DNA of 64,000 nucleotides from Mycolicibacterium rutilum (GTDB lineage: Bacteria; Actinomycetota; Actinomycetes; Mycobacteriales; Mycobacteriaceae): NCBI RefSeq assembly GCF_900108565.1, contig NZ_LT629971.1, forward strand, positions 1,550,001 to 1,614,000, written 5' to 3'. How positions within the stretch are numbered: the first letter of the stretch is position 1; the number at the start of each line of letters is the position of its first letter. Below, piece by piece: positions 10,648-21,427 of the stretch. The notes under the pieces were generated by a model. That model ran no database searches. It was not told where the DNA came from and saw only the letters and a list, made by a program, of their open reading frames with translations. The translations under genes were made by a program, and so were the position numbers.

Positions 10648-10732
10648 AAGGTTCGGAGTTTTTGCGTGACACCGTTTGTCCAGCTCACCGGACCTGGATA
10701 TGTCGGCCACTGCGCATCGTCGTGAGCTGATC

Positions 10733-11968
10733 ATGCGCATCGCCTTGTTGTCGTACCGAAGCAAGACCCACTGCGGCGGGCAGGGGGTCTACGTCCGCTA
10801 CCTCAGCCGCGGCCTCGTCGAGTTGGGCCACGACGTGGAGGTGTTCTCCGGTCAGCCCTACCCCGAGGGGCTCGATCCGCGGGTGCGGCTGACGGAGGTG
10901 CCGAGCCTGGACCTGTACCGCGAGCCCGATCCGTTCCGGATCCCGTGGCCGAGCGAGATCAAGAGCTCGATCGATCTGCTGGAGCTGCTGACGACCTGGA
11001 CCGCCGGCTTCCCCGAACCGCGCACGTTCAGCCTGCGCGCCGCCCGCGTGCTGGCCGAGCGCCGCGACGAGTTCGATGTCGTGCACGACAACCAGTGCCT
11101 GGGCAGCGGGCTGCGCAAGATCGCCGCGCTCGGTCTGCCGGTGGTCGCGACGGTCCACCACCCGATCACCCGGGACAAGGTCGTCGACGTCGCCGCGGCC
11201 AAGTGGTGGCGCAAGCCGCTGGTGCGCCGGTGGTACGGCTTCGCCGAGATGCAGAAGCAGGTCGCCTGCGAAATCCCCGAGTTGCTCACGGTCTCCTCGA
11301 CCTCGGCGGCCGACATCTCCGAGGACTTCGGGGTCGCGCCCAGCCAACTGCACGTGGTGCCGTTGGGCGTCGACACCGCGATGTTCAAACCCGCCGAAAA
11401 GCGGGTGCGTAACCGCATCATCGCGATCGCCAGCGCCGATGTGCCGCTCAAGGGCGTCAGCCATCTGCTGCACGCGGTGGCCCGGTTGCGTGTCGAGCGC
11501 GACCTCGAACTGCAGCTCGTCGCCAAGCTCGAACCCAACGGTCCGACCGAGAAGCTGATCGCCGAACTCGGCATCTCCGACATCGTGCACAGCTCCAGCG
11601 GGCTGACTGACCAGGAACTGGCCGACCTGCTGGCCTCCGCCGAAGTCGCCTGTATCCCTTCGCTTTACGAGGGCTTCTCGCTGCCCGCGGTGGAGGCAAT
11701 GGCCAGCGGAACCCCGATCGTGGCCAGCCGTGCGGGCGCACTGCCCGAGGTCGTCGGGCCCGACGGCGAGTGCGCGCGGCTGGTCCGGCCCGCCGACGTC
11801 GACGAACTGACGTCCGTGCTCGGCGAACTGCTCGACTCGCCGCGCGAACTGGCCCGCCTCGGCGCCAACGGCCGCAAGCGCGCGGTCGAGGTGTTCAGCT
11901 GGAAATCCGTTGCCGCCCAGACCGTTGCAGTCTACGAGCGGGCCCGCGATCGGGTGGGCGCATGCTGA
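10733..11968 (+). CDS. GT4-family glycosyltransferase
   Basis: A 411-residue GT-B fold enzyme of family GT4. The N-terminal Rossmann half starts MRIALLSYRSKTHCGGQGVY, with the GGQGVY acceptor/donor loop. The C-terminal half has VDTAMFKP and the nucleotide-sugar motif SLYEGFSLPAVEAMASGTP, containing the E-x7-E signature. The start is ATG 10733, where family homology begins; ATG 10700 is in frame but has no ribosome site. It overlaps the next gene by 7 bases. The donor and acceptor cannot be read from sequence. Two methyltransferases and an alpha/alpha-barrel protein nearby suggest synthesis or capping of a methylated glycan or glycolipid. Confidence 0.88.
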   Translation: MRIALLSYRSKTHCGGQGVYVRYLSRGLVELGHDVEVFSGQPYPEGLDPRVRLTEVPSLDLYREPDPFRIPWPSEIKSSIDLLELLTTWTAGFPEPRTFSLRAARVLAERRDEFDVVHDNQCLGSGLRKIAALGLPVVATVHHPITRDKVVDVAAAKWWRKPLVRRWYGFAEMQKQVACEIPELLTVSSTSAADISEDFGVAPSQLHVVPLGVDTAMFKPAEKRVRNRIIAIASADVPLKGVSHLLHAVARLRVERDLELQLVAKLEPNGPTEKLIAELGISDIVHSSSGLTDQELADLLASAEVACIPSLYEGFSLPAVEAMASGTPIVASRAGALPEVVGPDGECARLVRPADVDELTSVLGELLDSPRELARLGANGRKRAVEVFSWKSVAAQTVAVYERARDRVGAC

Positions 11969-12679
11969 CCGTCGACTTCGACCGCCTCGGCGTCGGCGCC
12001 GGCACCAAGGTCATCGACGTGGGCTGCGGCGCGGGACGGCACAGTTTCGAGGCGTACCGGCGCGGCGCCAACGTCGTCGCGTTCGACCAGAACGCCTCCG
12101 ACCTCAACGACGTCGACGAGATCCTCACCGCGATGCGGGCCGAGGGGGAGGCGCCGCTGTCGGCCAAAGCCGAGGCCGTCAAGGGGGATGCGCTCGATCT
12201 GCCGTACCAGGACGGCACCTTCGACTGCGTCATCGCCTCGGAGATCCTCGAGCACGTCCCGCAGGACGACGAGGCGATCGCCGAACTGGTGCGCGTCCTC
12301 AAACCCGGTGGCGCACTGGCGATCACCGTGCCGCGCTGGCTGCCGGAAAAGATCTGCTGGCTGCTGTCCGACGAGTACCACGCCAACGAGGGCGGCCATG
12401 TGCGGATCTACCACGCCGACCGGTTGCGCGACAAAGTCCTCGCGCACGGCCTGCGGCTGACGCACGTCGACCATGCGCACGCTCTGCACTCGCCGTACTG
12501 GTGGCTCAAATGTGCGGTCGGCACCGAGAAGTCCGAGCACCCGGCGGTCAAGGCTTATCACCGAATGTTGGTGTGGGACATGATGAGTCGGCCGTGGCTG
12601 ACCCGTACGGCCGAGTCTGTGCTCAACCCGTTGATCGGCAAGAGCGTCGCGCTGTACTTCGAGAAGCCGGTTGTCGACG

Positions 12680-12693
<14 letters not shown>
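11962..12693 (+). CDS. Class I SAM-dependent methyltransferase (Methyltransf_11 type)
   Basis: A 243-residue enzyme. Motif I is VIDVGCGAGRHSFEA, motif II is the acidic VAFDQN, motif IV is FDCVIASEILEHV, and LVRVLKPGGALAITVPRW marks post-IV. Its start overlaps the glycosyltransferase end, and its end runs 14 bases into the following gene, so all three are one translational unit. The C-terminal half (PYWWLKCAVGTEKSEHP) is aromatic-rich and may form the acceptor pocket. O-methylation of a sugar or lipid is plausible given the operon but is not shown. Confidence 0.85.
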
Positions 12694-15037
<2,344 letters not shown>

Positions 15038-15042
15038 CGGTC

Positions 15043-15648
15043 TCAGCGCCCGCCGAGGATGGCCTGCGACGCGGTGACCGCGGGTTCGATGATCTCGCGC
15101 AGGTCGCGCCCGTCCTCGAGCAGCAGCGCGGTCAGCTCGCGCAGCCCGCCCAGGATGATCAGCGCCAGCGGCCGCGAGATGGGCGCCAGGTCCGCGCGAC
15201 GGAAGCCGGGATTGTCCGACAGGTCGACGAGCATGTCGGTGAGGTGCTCCATCGCCGTGCGGTGCAATGGGTGGGCCACCACCCCGAGCGCGGGCGCCTC
15301 ACGGATCCAGGCCAACGTGATCGCCTGCCGGGCCGAGATGTGGTCGACGTAGGCGGTGACGGCCTGGCGGACCTGCGCGCGCCAGTCCGCCTCGGGGTCC
15401 ACCGCGGCCACGATGTTGGCGATCAGGATGTCGTTGTTGCGCCGCAGCAGTTCGATCAGGCAGTCCTCTTTGGAGGCGAACTGCTCGTAGAACGTGCGCT
15501 TGGAGGTGCGGGCGTCGCGCACGATGTCGGCGACGGTGGTGTCGCGGTAGCCGCGCTCGTTGATCGAGGACGCCAGCCCGTCGAGCAGCCGGCCCCGGAA
15601 CGGGTCGTCGGCCGCGGGGCGCGCACCGTTGTCCAGCGCTGTGCTCAT
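15043..15648 (-). CDS. TetR-family regulator divergent from cyp138
   Basis: A 201-residue TetR protein. The HTH is ASSINERGYRDTTVADIVRDARTSKRTFYEQFASKEDCLIELL, followed by the helical regulatory domain (YVDHISARQAITLAWIREAPALG). ATG 15648 has a perfect AGGAGG 5 bases upstream. The gene is divergent from the first P450 gene, the arrangement of Rv0135c and cyp138 in M. tuberculosis. The 93-base gap holds several GGTACC repeats that are likely binding sites. It is expected to repress the P450 genes and itself; the inducer is unknown. Confidence 0.88.
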   Translation of the reverse strand: MSTALDNGARPAADDPFRGRLLDGLASSINERGYRDTTVADIVRDARTSKRTFYEQFASKEDCLIELLRRNNDILIANIVAAVDPEADWRAQVRQAVTAYVDHISARQAITLAWIREAPALGVVAHPLHRTAMEHLTDMLVDLSDNPGFRRADLAPISRPLALIILGGLRELTALLLEDGRDLREIIEPAVTASQAILGGR

Positions 15649-15678
15649 CCCGCCTCCTGATTTACCCTTGCGGCAACT

Positions 15679-15727
15679 GGTACCAACCGGTACCGTACTA
15701 CACGAACCTGCGGTACATCGTAGTACC
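15679..15727. promoter_or_regulatory. GGTACC repeat cluster, probable operator for TetR/P450 genes
   Basis: GGTACC occurs at 15679-15684 and 15689-15694, ten bases (one helical turn) apart. GGTAC (15712-15716) faces GTACC (15723-15727) across six bases. The cluster occupies the divergent promoter region between the TetR gene and the first P450 gene. Confidence 0.55.
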
Positions 15728-15743
15728 AGAGCCTGGGAGCGTG

Positions 15744-17114
15744 ATGAGCGAAGCCGTCGTCGTCCAACCGCCCACCGAAGTGCCGACGCCGCCGCGCGCC
15801 GTGCGGTTGCCACCGCGTCCGCCGATTCCGAAACCGCTGCTGGCGGTCGCGTTCTCCATCTCGCGCAGCTGGACCGTGGCGCGACTCGCGCGCCGGTACG
15901 GGCCGGCCTTCACGCTCAATCTTCCCGTCTTCGGGCCCACGGTCGTCCTCGGCGAGCCGAGCCTGGCCAAGCAACTGTTCGCGGCCAACACCGACGACGT
16001 CGGCAACATTCAGCCCAACCTGTCCCGCGTGCTCGGGCCGGGGTCGGTGTTCGCACTCGACGGCGCCGAGCACCGCAAGCGCCGCCGCCTGCTCACCCCG
16101 CCGTTCCACGGCCGCAGCATCAAGAACTACGAGGCGATCTTCGAAGAGGAGACGCTGCGCGAGGCCGCGAACTGGCCTCAGGGCCAGGCGTTCGAGACCC
16201 TCGAGCCGATGATGCGGATCACGCTGAACGCGATCCTGCGCGCGGTGTTCGGGGCCGACGGCGAACAACTCGACGAACTGCGTCGCATCATCCCGCCGTG
16301 GGTGACGTTGGGCTCGCGGGTCGCGTCGCTGCCCGCTCCGTCGCGCACCTACAGCCGCTTCAGCCCATGGGGGCGGCTCGCCGAGTACCGCAGGCAGTAC
16401 GACGCCGTCGTCGAGCGGCTGATCGCCAGGGTCGCGGCCGATCCGGATCTGGAGTCCCGCGACGACGTGCTGGCGCTGCTGCTGCGCAGCACCTACGAAG
16501 ACGGATCGGCCATGTCGCACAAGGACATCGGCGACGAACTGCTGACCCTGCTGGCGGCGGGCCACGAGACGACCGCCTCCACAATGGCCTGGGTGTTCGA
16601 GCGCATCACCCGCCATCCGCAGGTGCTGGCCCGGCTCGTCGAGGAAGCCGCGACCGACGCCGGCGAATACCGACAGGCCACGTTGGCCGAGGTGCAGCGG
16701 GCGCGCACCGTCATCGACTTCGCGGGCAGGCACGTCTACGCGCCGACCGTCGAAATCGGCGAATGGGTGATCCCGCAGGGCCATTCGATCCTGGCGAGCA
16801 TCTCGCTGATGCACGACCGGTCCGAGGAGTGGGCGGACCCGGACCGCTTCGACCCGCAGCGCCACCTCGGCACCCGGCCGCCGACGTTCGCGTTCCTGCC
16901 GTTCGGCGGCGGCACCCGCCGCTGCGTCGGCGCGGTGTTCGCGAACGTCGAGATGGACATCGTGCTGCGAACCGTGTTGCGCCACTTCGAGATCGACACC
17001 ACCACCGCGCCGGGCGAGAAGGTGTACTCGCGCGGCGTGGCCTACACCCCCCGCGACGGCGGCCGCATGGTGGTGCACCGTCGCGACACCCCGTTGGCAC
17101 AGGAGAACCGATGA
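15744..17114 (+). CDS. cyp138: Cytochrome P450, CYP138-type (copy 1)
   Basis: A 456-residue soluble P450. The I-helix oxygen-binding motif is AGHETTAS, the K-helix ExxR is EVQR, and the heme loop is FGGGTRRCVGAVFA with Cys394 as the heme thiolate. VFALDGAEHRKRRRLLTPPFHGRSI is the C-helix region. The location next to a divergent TetR gene and upstream of msrA matches cyp138 (Rv0136). ATG 15744 has GGGAG upstream; GTG 15741 is also possible. The stop overlaps the start of a second, closely similar P450 (ATGA). The substrate is not known; mycobacterial P450s of this group lack an assigned role. Confidence 0.9.
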   Translation: MSEAVVVQPPTEVPTPPRAVRLPPRPPIPKPLLAVAFSISRSWTVARLARRYGPAFTLNLPVFGPTVVLGEPSLAKQLFAANTDDVGNIQPNLSRVLGPGSVFALDGAEHRKRRRLLTPPFHGRSIKNYEAIFEEETLREAANWPQGQAFETLEPMMRITLNAILRAVFGADGEQLDELRRIIPPWVTLGSRVASLPAPSRTYSRFSPWGRLAEYRRQYDAVVERLIARVAADPDLESRDDVLALLLRSTYEDGSAMSHKDIGDELLTLLAAGHETTASTMAWVFERITRHPQVLARLVEEAATDAGEYRQATLAEVQRARTVIDFAGRHVYAPTVEIGEWVIPQGHSILASISLMHDRSEEWADPDRFDPQRHLGTRPPTFAFLPFGGGTRRCVGAVFANVEMDIVLRTVLRHFEIDTTTAPGEKVYSRGVAYTPRDGGRMVVHRRDTPLAQENR

Positions 17115-18427
17115 CGAACGCAGCCGTCGACACAGCGCAGACCATCACCCCGCCGGCGGTGCCGCTGCCCAAAGCGGTGCAGCTGGTGCTGATGGCCGGC
17201 TTCCGCCGGTGGTACCTGCGTACCGCGATCAAGCGCTACGGATCGGTGTTCTCGATCAACGTGCCGTTCTTCGGGCGCAGCGTCGTCGTCGCTGATCCGG
17301 CCCTGGCGCGGCAGGTGTTCCTCGCGAGCACCGACGACCTGATCAACGTGCAACCGAACCTGAGCCGAATCTTCGGTCCCGGTTCGGTGTTCGCGCTCGA
17401 CGGGTCAGAGCACCGCAAGCGCCGCAAGCTGCTGGCGCCGCCGTTTCACGGCCAGAGCATCAAGAACTACGAGAAGGTCATCGAAGAGGAGACGCTGCGC
17501 GAGACGGCGACGTGGCCGCAGGGCGTCGAGTTCCGCAGCCTGGAGCCGATGAACCGGATCACGCTGAACGTCATCCTGCGCACGGTGTTCGGCGCCGACG
17601 GCGCAGAACTCGACTACCTGCGCGAGATCATCCCGCCGTGGGTCGAACTGGGCTCGCGGATGGCCACGCTGCCCGAGCCGTCGTTCAACACCGGCCCGCG
17701 CAGCCCGTGGGGACGGCTGGCCGAGTTCCGCCGCAACTTCGACCGCACCGTGTTCGCGCTGATCGACAAGGCCCAGGCCGACCCGCGACTCGAGGACCGC
17801 ACCGACATCCTGGCGCTGCTGCTGCGCAGCACCTACGAGGACGGCACGCCGATGTCGCCGCAGGACGTCTCCGACGAACTGCTGACCCTGCTCGGCGCGG
17901 GCCACGAGACCACGGCGTCGACGCTGGCGTGGGCGTTCGAGCGGCTGCGTCGCCACCCCGACGTGCTGGCCCGCCTCGTCGAGGAGAACGACCGCGGCGA
18001 GACCAACGAGTACCGGCAGGCGTTCATCCAGGAGCTGCAACGCAACCGGACGGTCATCGACTTCTCCGGAAGGCACGTGCTGGCACCGCATTTCGATCTG
18101 GGTCCGTGGCGGATCCCGCACGGCTACACCGTGATGATCGCGATGGCCAACATCCACGCCAACGCCGAGGTGTTTCCCGCGCCGGAGCGCTTCGACCCCG
18201 ACCGGTTCCTCAACACCAGGACACCGACCGCGTGGATTCCGTTCGGCGGCGGCACCCGCCGCTGCATCGGCGCCGCGTTCGCCAACGTCGAGATGGACGT
18301 CGTGCTACGAACAGTGTTGCAGCACTTCACCATTCAGACGGACAGCGAAGCCGACGAGAAGGTGCACTTCCGCGGCGTCGCGTTCACGCCGAAGGCAGGC
18401 GGCAAGATCGTCGTGCGCCGCCGCTGA
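17111..18427 (+). CDS. cyp138: Cytochrome P450, CYP138-type (copy 2, tandem duplicate)
   Basis: A 438-residue P450 very similar to the upstream copy along its whole length (PPFHG.SIKNYE, IIPPWV.LGSR and SPWGRLAE.R are shared). It has I-helix AGHETTAS, ExxR as ELQR, and heme loop FGGGTRRCIGAAFA with Cys385. The N-terminus is shorter than copy 1. It starts at ATG 17111 within the previous stop, so both are made from one message. M. tuberculosis has a single cyp138 here, so this is a tandem duplication or a loss in M. tuberculosis. Differences cluster in the FG-loop region (SFNTGPRSPWG against SRTYSRFSPWG), which could change substrate specificity. Confidence 0.9.
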   Translation: MTNAAVDTAQTITPPAVPLPKAVQLVLMAGFRRWYLRTAIKRYGSVFSINVPFFGRSVVVADPALARQVFLASTDDLINVQPNLSRIFGPGSVFALDGSEHRKRRKLLAPPFHGQSIKNYEKVIEEETLRETATWPQGVEFRSLEPMNRITLNVILRTVFGADGAELDYLREIIPPWVELGSRMATLPEPSFNTGPRSPWGRLAEFRRNFDRTVFALIDKAQADPRLEDRTDILALLLRSTYEDGTPMSPQDVSDELLTLLGAGHETTASTLAWAFERLRRHPDVLARLVEENDRGETNEYRQAFIQELQRNRTVIDFSGRHVLAPHFDLGPWRIPHGYTVMIAMANIHANAEVFPAPERFDPDRFLNTRTPTAWIPFGGGTRRCIGAAFANVEMDVVLRTVLQHFTIQTDSEADEKVHFRGVAFTPKAGGKIVVRRR

Positions 18428-18431
18428 GGGG

Positions 18432-18947
18432 TCAGGCCTGGGCGCTCTCGCGCTTGGGCAGCTTCCAGCCGGGCCGCGGGAAGTGGCAGGTGTACCCGCT
18501 CGGGTAGCGCTCCAGGTAGTCCTGGTGCTCGGGTTCGGCCTCCCAGAACTCGGCGGCCGGGGTCACCTCGGTGACGACCTTGCCGGGCCACAGGCCCGAG
18601 GCGTCGACGTCGGCGATCGTGTCGACCGCGACGCGCTGCTGCTCGTCGTCGAGGTAGAAGATCGCCGACCGGTAGCTGGTGCCGACGTCGTTGCCCTGCC
18701 GGTTCTTGGTGGTCGGATCGTGGATCTGGAAGAAGAACTCCAGCAGCGCCCGGTAGTCGGTGCGGGCGGGGTCGTAGACGATCTCGATCGCCTCGGCGTG
18801 CCCGGGGTGATTGCGGTAGGTGGGGTGGTCGTTCTCGCCGCCGGTGTAGCCGACGCGGGTGGACACCACGCCCGGCTGCTTGCGGATCAGGTCCTGCATG
18901 CCCCAGAAGCAGCCGCCCGCCAGGATCGCCCTTCTGTAGTCGCTCAT
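18432..18947 (-). CDS. msrA: Peptide-methionine (S)-S-oxide reductase MsrA
   Basis: A 171-residue enzyme with the catalytic motif GGCFWG (Cys13) and the substrate-pocket string [12 protein letters not shown]. The C-terminal [10 protein letters not shown] provides a candidate resolving Cys. MsrA repairs methionine-S-sulfoxide in proteins using thioredoxin. It starts inside the msrB stop (ATGA), so S- and R-sulfoxide repair are coupled. In M. tuberculosis msrA (Rv0137c) lies beside cyp138 without msrB. Confidence 0.96.
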   Translation of the reverse strand: MSDYRRAILAGGCFWGMQDLIRKQPGVVSTRVGYTGGENDHPTYRNHPGHAEAIEIVYDPARTDYRALLEFFFQIHDPTTKNRQGNDVGTSYRSAIFYLDDEQQRVAVDTIADVDASGLWPGKVVTEVTPAAEFWEAEPEHQDYLERYPSGYTCHFPRPGWKLPKRESAQA

Positions 18948-19402
18948 GCCTGCGCCTCCTCCGTGCTGAAAAGCTTCTTGTACTCGCCGTAACCCTCGGC
19001 CTCGAGCTCGTCGTAACCGATGAACCTCAGCGAAGCCGAGTTGATGCAGTAGCGCAACCCTCCCTGGTCGCGCGGCCCGTCGGTGAACACGTGCCCGAGG
19101 TGGCTGTCGCCGTGCGCCGACCGCACCTCGGTGCGGATCATCAGATGCGAGAAGTCGCGCTTCTCGATCACATTCGCCGATTCGATCGGCCGGGTGAAAC
19201 TGGGCCAGCCCGAGCCGCTGTCGAACTTGTCGGTCGAGGCGAACAGCGGTTCGCCGGACACCACGTCGACGTAGATGCCGGGTTCGTGGTTGTCCCAGTA
19301 CTCGCCGGTGAACGGGCGCTCGGTGCCGTTGCGCTGCGTGACGTGATACTGCTCCGGCGACAGCGCGTGCACCGCGGCAGGATTCTTGTGATATCGCTTC
19401 AT
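18944..19402 (-). CDS. msrB: Peptide-methionine (R)-S-oxide reductase MsrB, zinc-less type
   Basis: A 152-residue protein beginning [19 protein letters not shown]. Conserved MsrB blocks are [36 protein letters not shown] and [11 protein letters not shown] with the catalytic Cys. The two CxxC zinc-binding pairs found in E. coli MsrB are absent: the first reads VDVVSG and the second SAHGD. It therefore belongs to the form without structural zinc. GSGW replaces GCGW, so the usual resolving Cys is elsewhere or missing. It is the first gene of an msrB-msrA operon, divergent from a small secreted protein gene. Confidence 0.95.
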   Translation of the reverse strand: MKRYHKNPAAVHALSPEQYHVTQRNGTERPFTGEYWDNHEPGIYVDVVSGEPLFASTDKFDSGSGWPSFTRPIESANVIEKRDFSHLMIRTEVRSAHGDSHLGHVFTDGPRDQGGLRYCINSASLRFIGYDELEAEGYGEYKKLFSTEEAQA

Positions 19403-19458
19403 CGTGCCTGTATAACTGCCGGGCCGACCGCTGTGTTCCGGCCAGATATTACGGTTGT

Positions 19459-19860
19459 GTGATGCGCGCAGTCCTCGTCGTCCTGGCCGGTGTACTGGCC
19501 ATGTGTGCGGCGCCAATCGCCTCGGCGGAGACCGCGGTGCTGCCCGAACGTCCCGCCGGCGCCGGCGTGGTGTTCACCGACAATCCGGCGATCGTCGACC
19601 CGCATCCGATGCGCGCCGAGTCCTTCAGCCGGGTCCCCGACGACCGGGCGATCGCCGTGCACTTCACCACCGGGACCCCGCAGTGCCACGGCGTGCACGC
19701 CACCGTCGCCGAGACGCCCGACACCGTCACCGTGGACCTACGCGGCGGCACGCTGCCCGAGGCTGTCGGGCGGGCGTGCATCCTGATCGCGGTGGCGGGC
19801 ACCCTCGACGTCCCGCTGCAGACCCCGCTCGGTGCGCGACAGGTGCTCACCGCGTTCTGA
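19459..19860 (+). CDS. Small secreted hypothetical protein
   Basis: About 133 residues with a clear Sec signal peptide ([22 protein letters not shown], cleaved near residue 23). The mature domain has two Cys (near 76 and 106) that may form a disulfide. There are no catalytic motifs; the strands [15 protein letters not shown] and [14 protein letters not shown] suggest a small beta-sandwich. Start: TATTAC at 19447-19452 lies six bases before GTG 19459, so a leaderless GTG is likely; ATG 19462 is adjacent. It is not recognised beyond being a conserved mycobacterial type of exported protein. Confidence 0.75.
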   Translation: MMRAVLVVLAGVLAMCAAPIASAETAVLPERPAGAGVVFTDNPAIVDPHPMRAESFSRVPDDRAIAVHFTTGTPQCHGVHATVAETPDTVTVDLRGGTLPEAVGRACILIAVAGTLDVPLQTPLGARQVLTAF

Positions 19861-19877
19861 CCCTCGACAAACCTCAG

Positions 19878-19891
19878 TAGAACGTGTTCTA
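19878..19891. promoter_or_regulatory. KstR-type operator in front of the SnoaL/epimerase operon
   Basis: TAGAACGTGTTCTA is a perfect 14-bp palindrome fitting TnnAACnnGTTnnA, the published mycobacterial KstR consensus. It lies 10 bases upstream of GTG 19901. KstR represses cholesterol/sterol catabolism genes until a CoA-thioester sterol intermediate appears. Confidence 0.65.
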
Positions 19892-19900
19892 GTTCTGGAT

Positions 19901-20407
19901 GTGACGAGCAGCACCTTCAGCCGCGACGAACTCGCCGCGGCCTTCGACCAGTTCGAGGCCACCGTCGACCGCGCCGCCCAGACCCGCGACTGGGATCCAT
20001 GGGTTGACCAGTACACCCCCGACGTCACCTACGTCGAGCACGCCGCGGGCACGATGCGCGGACGCGAACAGGTGCGGCCGTGGATCTGGCAGACGATGGA
20101 GTCCTTCCCAGGCAGCTACATGACGTCGTTCCCGTCGTTGTGGACCGTCATCGACGAGGCGACCGGCCGGATCATCTGCGAGCTCGACAACCCGCTGCGC
20201 GACCCCGGCGACGGCACCGTCATCAGCGCCACCAACATCTCGATCCTGACCTACGCGGGCGACGGGCTGTGGCGCCGCCAGGAGGACATCTACAACCCGC
20301 TGCGCTTCGTCAAGGCGACGGTCAAGTGGTGCCGCAAGGCCGCCGAACTCGGCACGCTGCCGCCCGAGGCCGACGCGTGGATGAAGCAGTACGGAGGTAA
20401 CAAGTGA
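19901..20407 (+). CDS. SnoaL/NTF2-like fold protein (Rv0138 type)
   Basis: A 168-residue protein of the SnoaL-like/NTF2 cone fold. FDQFEATVDRAAQTRDWDPWVDQYTPDVTYVEH is the first helix-strand unit with acidic pocket residues, and YMTSFPSLWTVIDEATGRIICELDNPL is the sheet. Members bind or turn over steroids, polyketides or other hydrophobic ligands. It starts at GTG 19901 behind a KstR-type palindrome and overlaps the epimerase gene (GTGA). The pair equals Rv0138-Rv0139. A role in sterol metabolism is an inference from the operator and fold. Confidence 0.85.
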   Translation: MTSSTFSRDELAAAFDQFEATVDRAAQTRDWDPWVDQYTPDVTYVEHAAGTMRGREQVRPWIWQTMESFPGSYMTSFPSLWTVIDEATGRIICELDNPLRDPGDGTVISATNISILTYAGDGLWRRQEDIYNPLRFVKATVKWCRKAAELGTLPPEADAWMKQYGGNK

Positions 20408-21408
20408 GCAAGCTGGTCATCGGCGCCAACGGGTTCCTCGGCTCGCACGTGACCCGGCTGCTGGTCGGCGACGGGCACGACGTGCGCGCGATGGTGCGGC
20501 CCACCGCGAAGACCGTCGGCATCGACGACCTGACCGTCGAACGGATCCACGGCGACATCTGGGACGACGACGTGCTGCGCGCCGCGATGGACGGCGTCGA
20601 CGACGTCTACTACTGCGTCGTGGACACCCGCGGCTGGCTCAAGGACCCGGCGCCGCTGTTCCGCACCAACGTCGACGGCACCCGCAATGTGCTCGAGGTC
20701 GCGAAGGACGCCGGGCTGCGCCGGTTCGTCTACACCAGCAGTTACGTCACCGTCGGGCGCCGGCGCGGCCACGTCGCCACCGAGGACGACGTGATCCGCG
20801 ACAAGGGCCTGACCCCGTACGTGCGCTCGCGGGTGCAGGCCGAGAACCTGGTGCTGCAGTACGCGCGCGAGCACGGCCTGCCCGCGGTGGCGATGTGCGT
20901 GTCGACCACCTACGGCGGCGGCGACTGGGGCCGCACTCCGCACGGCGCGATCATCGCCGGCGCCGCGTTCGGCAAGCTGCCGTTCGTGATGAGCGGTATC
21001 GAACTCGAGGCGGTCGGCATCGACGATGCCGCTCGCGCAATGATTCTGGCGGCCGAGCACGGCCGCGTCGGCGAACGCTACCTGATCTCGGAGAAGATGA
21101 TCACCAACGCCGAGGTGGTGCGTCTCGCCGCCGCGGCCGCCGGAATGCCGGCGCCGGCCAGGTCCGTCCCACTGCCGCTGTCCTATGCGATGGCCACGCT
21201 CGGCACCGTCAAGGCGAGGCTGACGGGCACCGACGAACGGCTGTCACTGGAGTCGCTGCGGCTGATGCGCGCCGAAGCGCCCGTCGACTGCACCAAGGCC
21301 AGACGCGAACTCGGTTGGCAGCCGCGCCCGGTCGAGGAGTCGATCCGCGAGGCCGCGCGGTTCTGGGCCGGCCTGCGCGACGCCCGGCGCCGCAGCAAGG
21401 CCGGCTGA
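20404..21408 (+). CDS. NAD-dependent epimerase/3-beta-HSD-like dehydrogenase (Rv0139 type)
   Basis: A 334-residue extended short-chain dehydrogenase. The NAD(P) motif is GANGFLG (residues 8-14), and GDIWDD marks the adenine-binding Asp. TSSYVTVG holds the Ser near 112, and Tyr139 starts the active-site motif, which here reads YVRSR instead of YxxxK (Arg143 for Lys). LGWQPRPVEESI is the usual C-terminal signature. GTG 20404 sits in the previous stop. The SnoaL partner and KstR-type operator point to a steroid-like or other alicyclic alcohol substrate. The Lys to Arg change is unusual and could reduce classical dehydrogenase activity. Confidence 0.85.
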   Translation: MSKLVIGANGFLGSHVTRLLVGDGHDVRAMVRPTAKTVGIDDLTVERIHGDIWDDDVLRAAMDGVDDVYYCVVDTRGWLKDPAPLFRTNVDGTRNVLEVAKDAGLRRFVYTSSYVTVGRRRGHVATEDDVIRDKGLTPYVRSRVQAENLVLQYAREHGLPAVAMCVSTTYGGGDWGRTPHGAIIAGAAFGKLPFVMSGIELEAVGIDDAARAMILAAEHGRVGERYLISEKMITNAEVVRLAAAAAGMPAPARSVPLPLSYAMATLGTVKARLTGTDERLSLESLRLMRAEAPVDCTKARRELGWQPRPVEESIREAARFWAGLRDARRRSKAG

Positions 21409-21414
21409 CCGGGT

Positions 21415-21420
21415 TACCGT
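21415..21420 (+). promoter_or_regulatory. Candidate -10 for a leaderless methyltransferase transcript
   Basis: TACCGT lies seven bases before ATG 21428, with no ribosome-binding site in between. Confidence 0.45.
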
Positions 21421-21427
21421 CGAGGGC

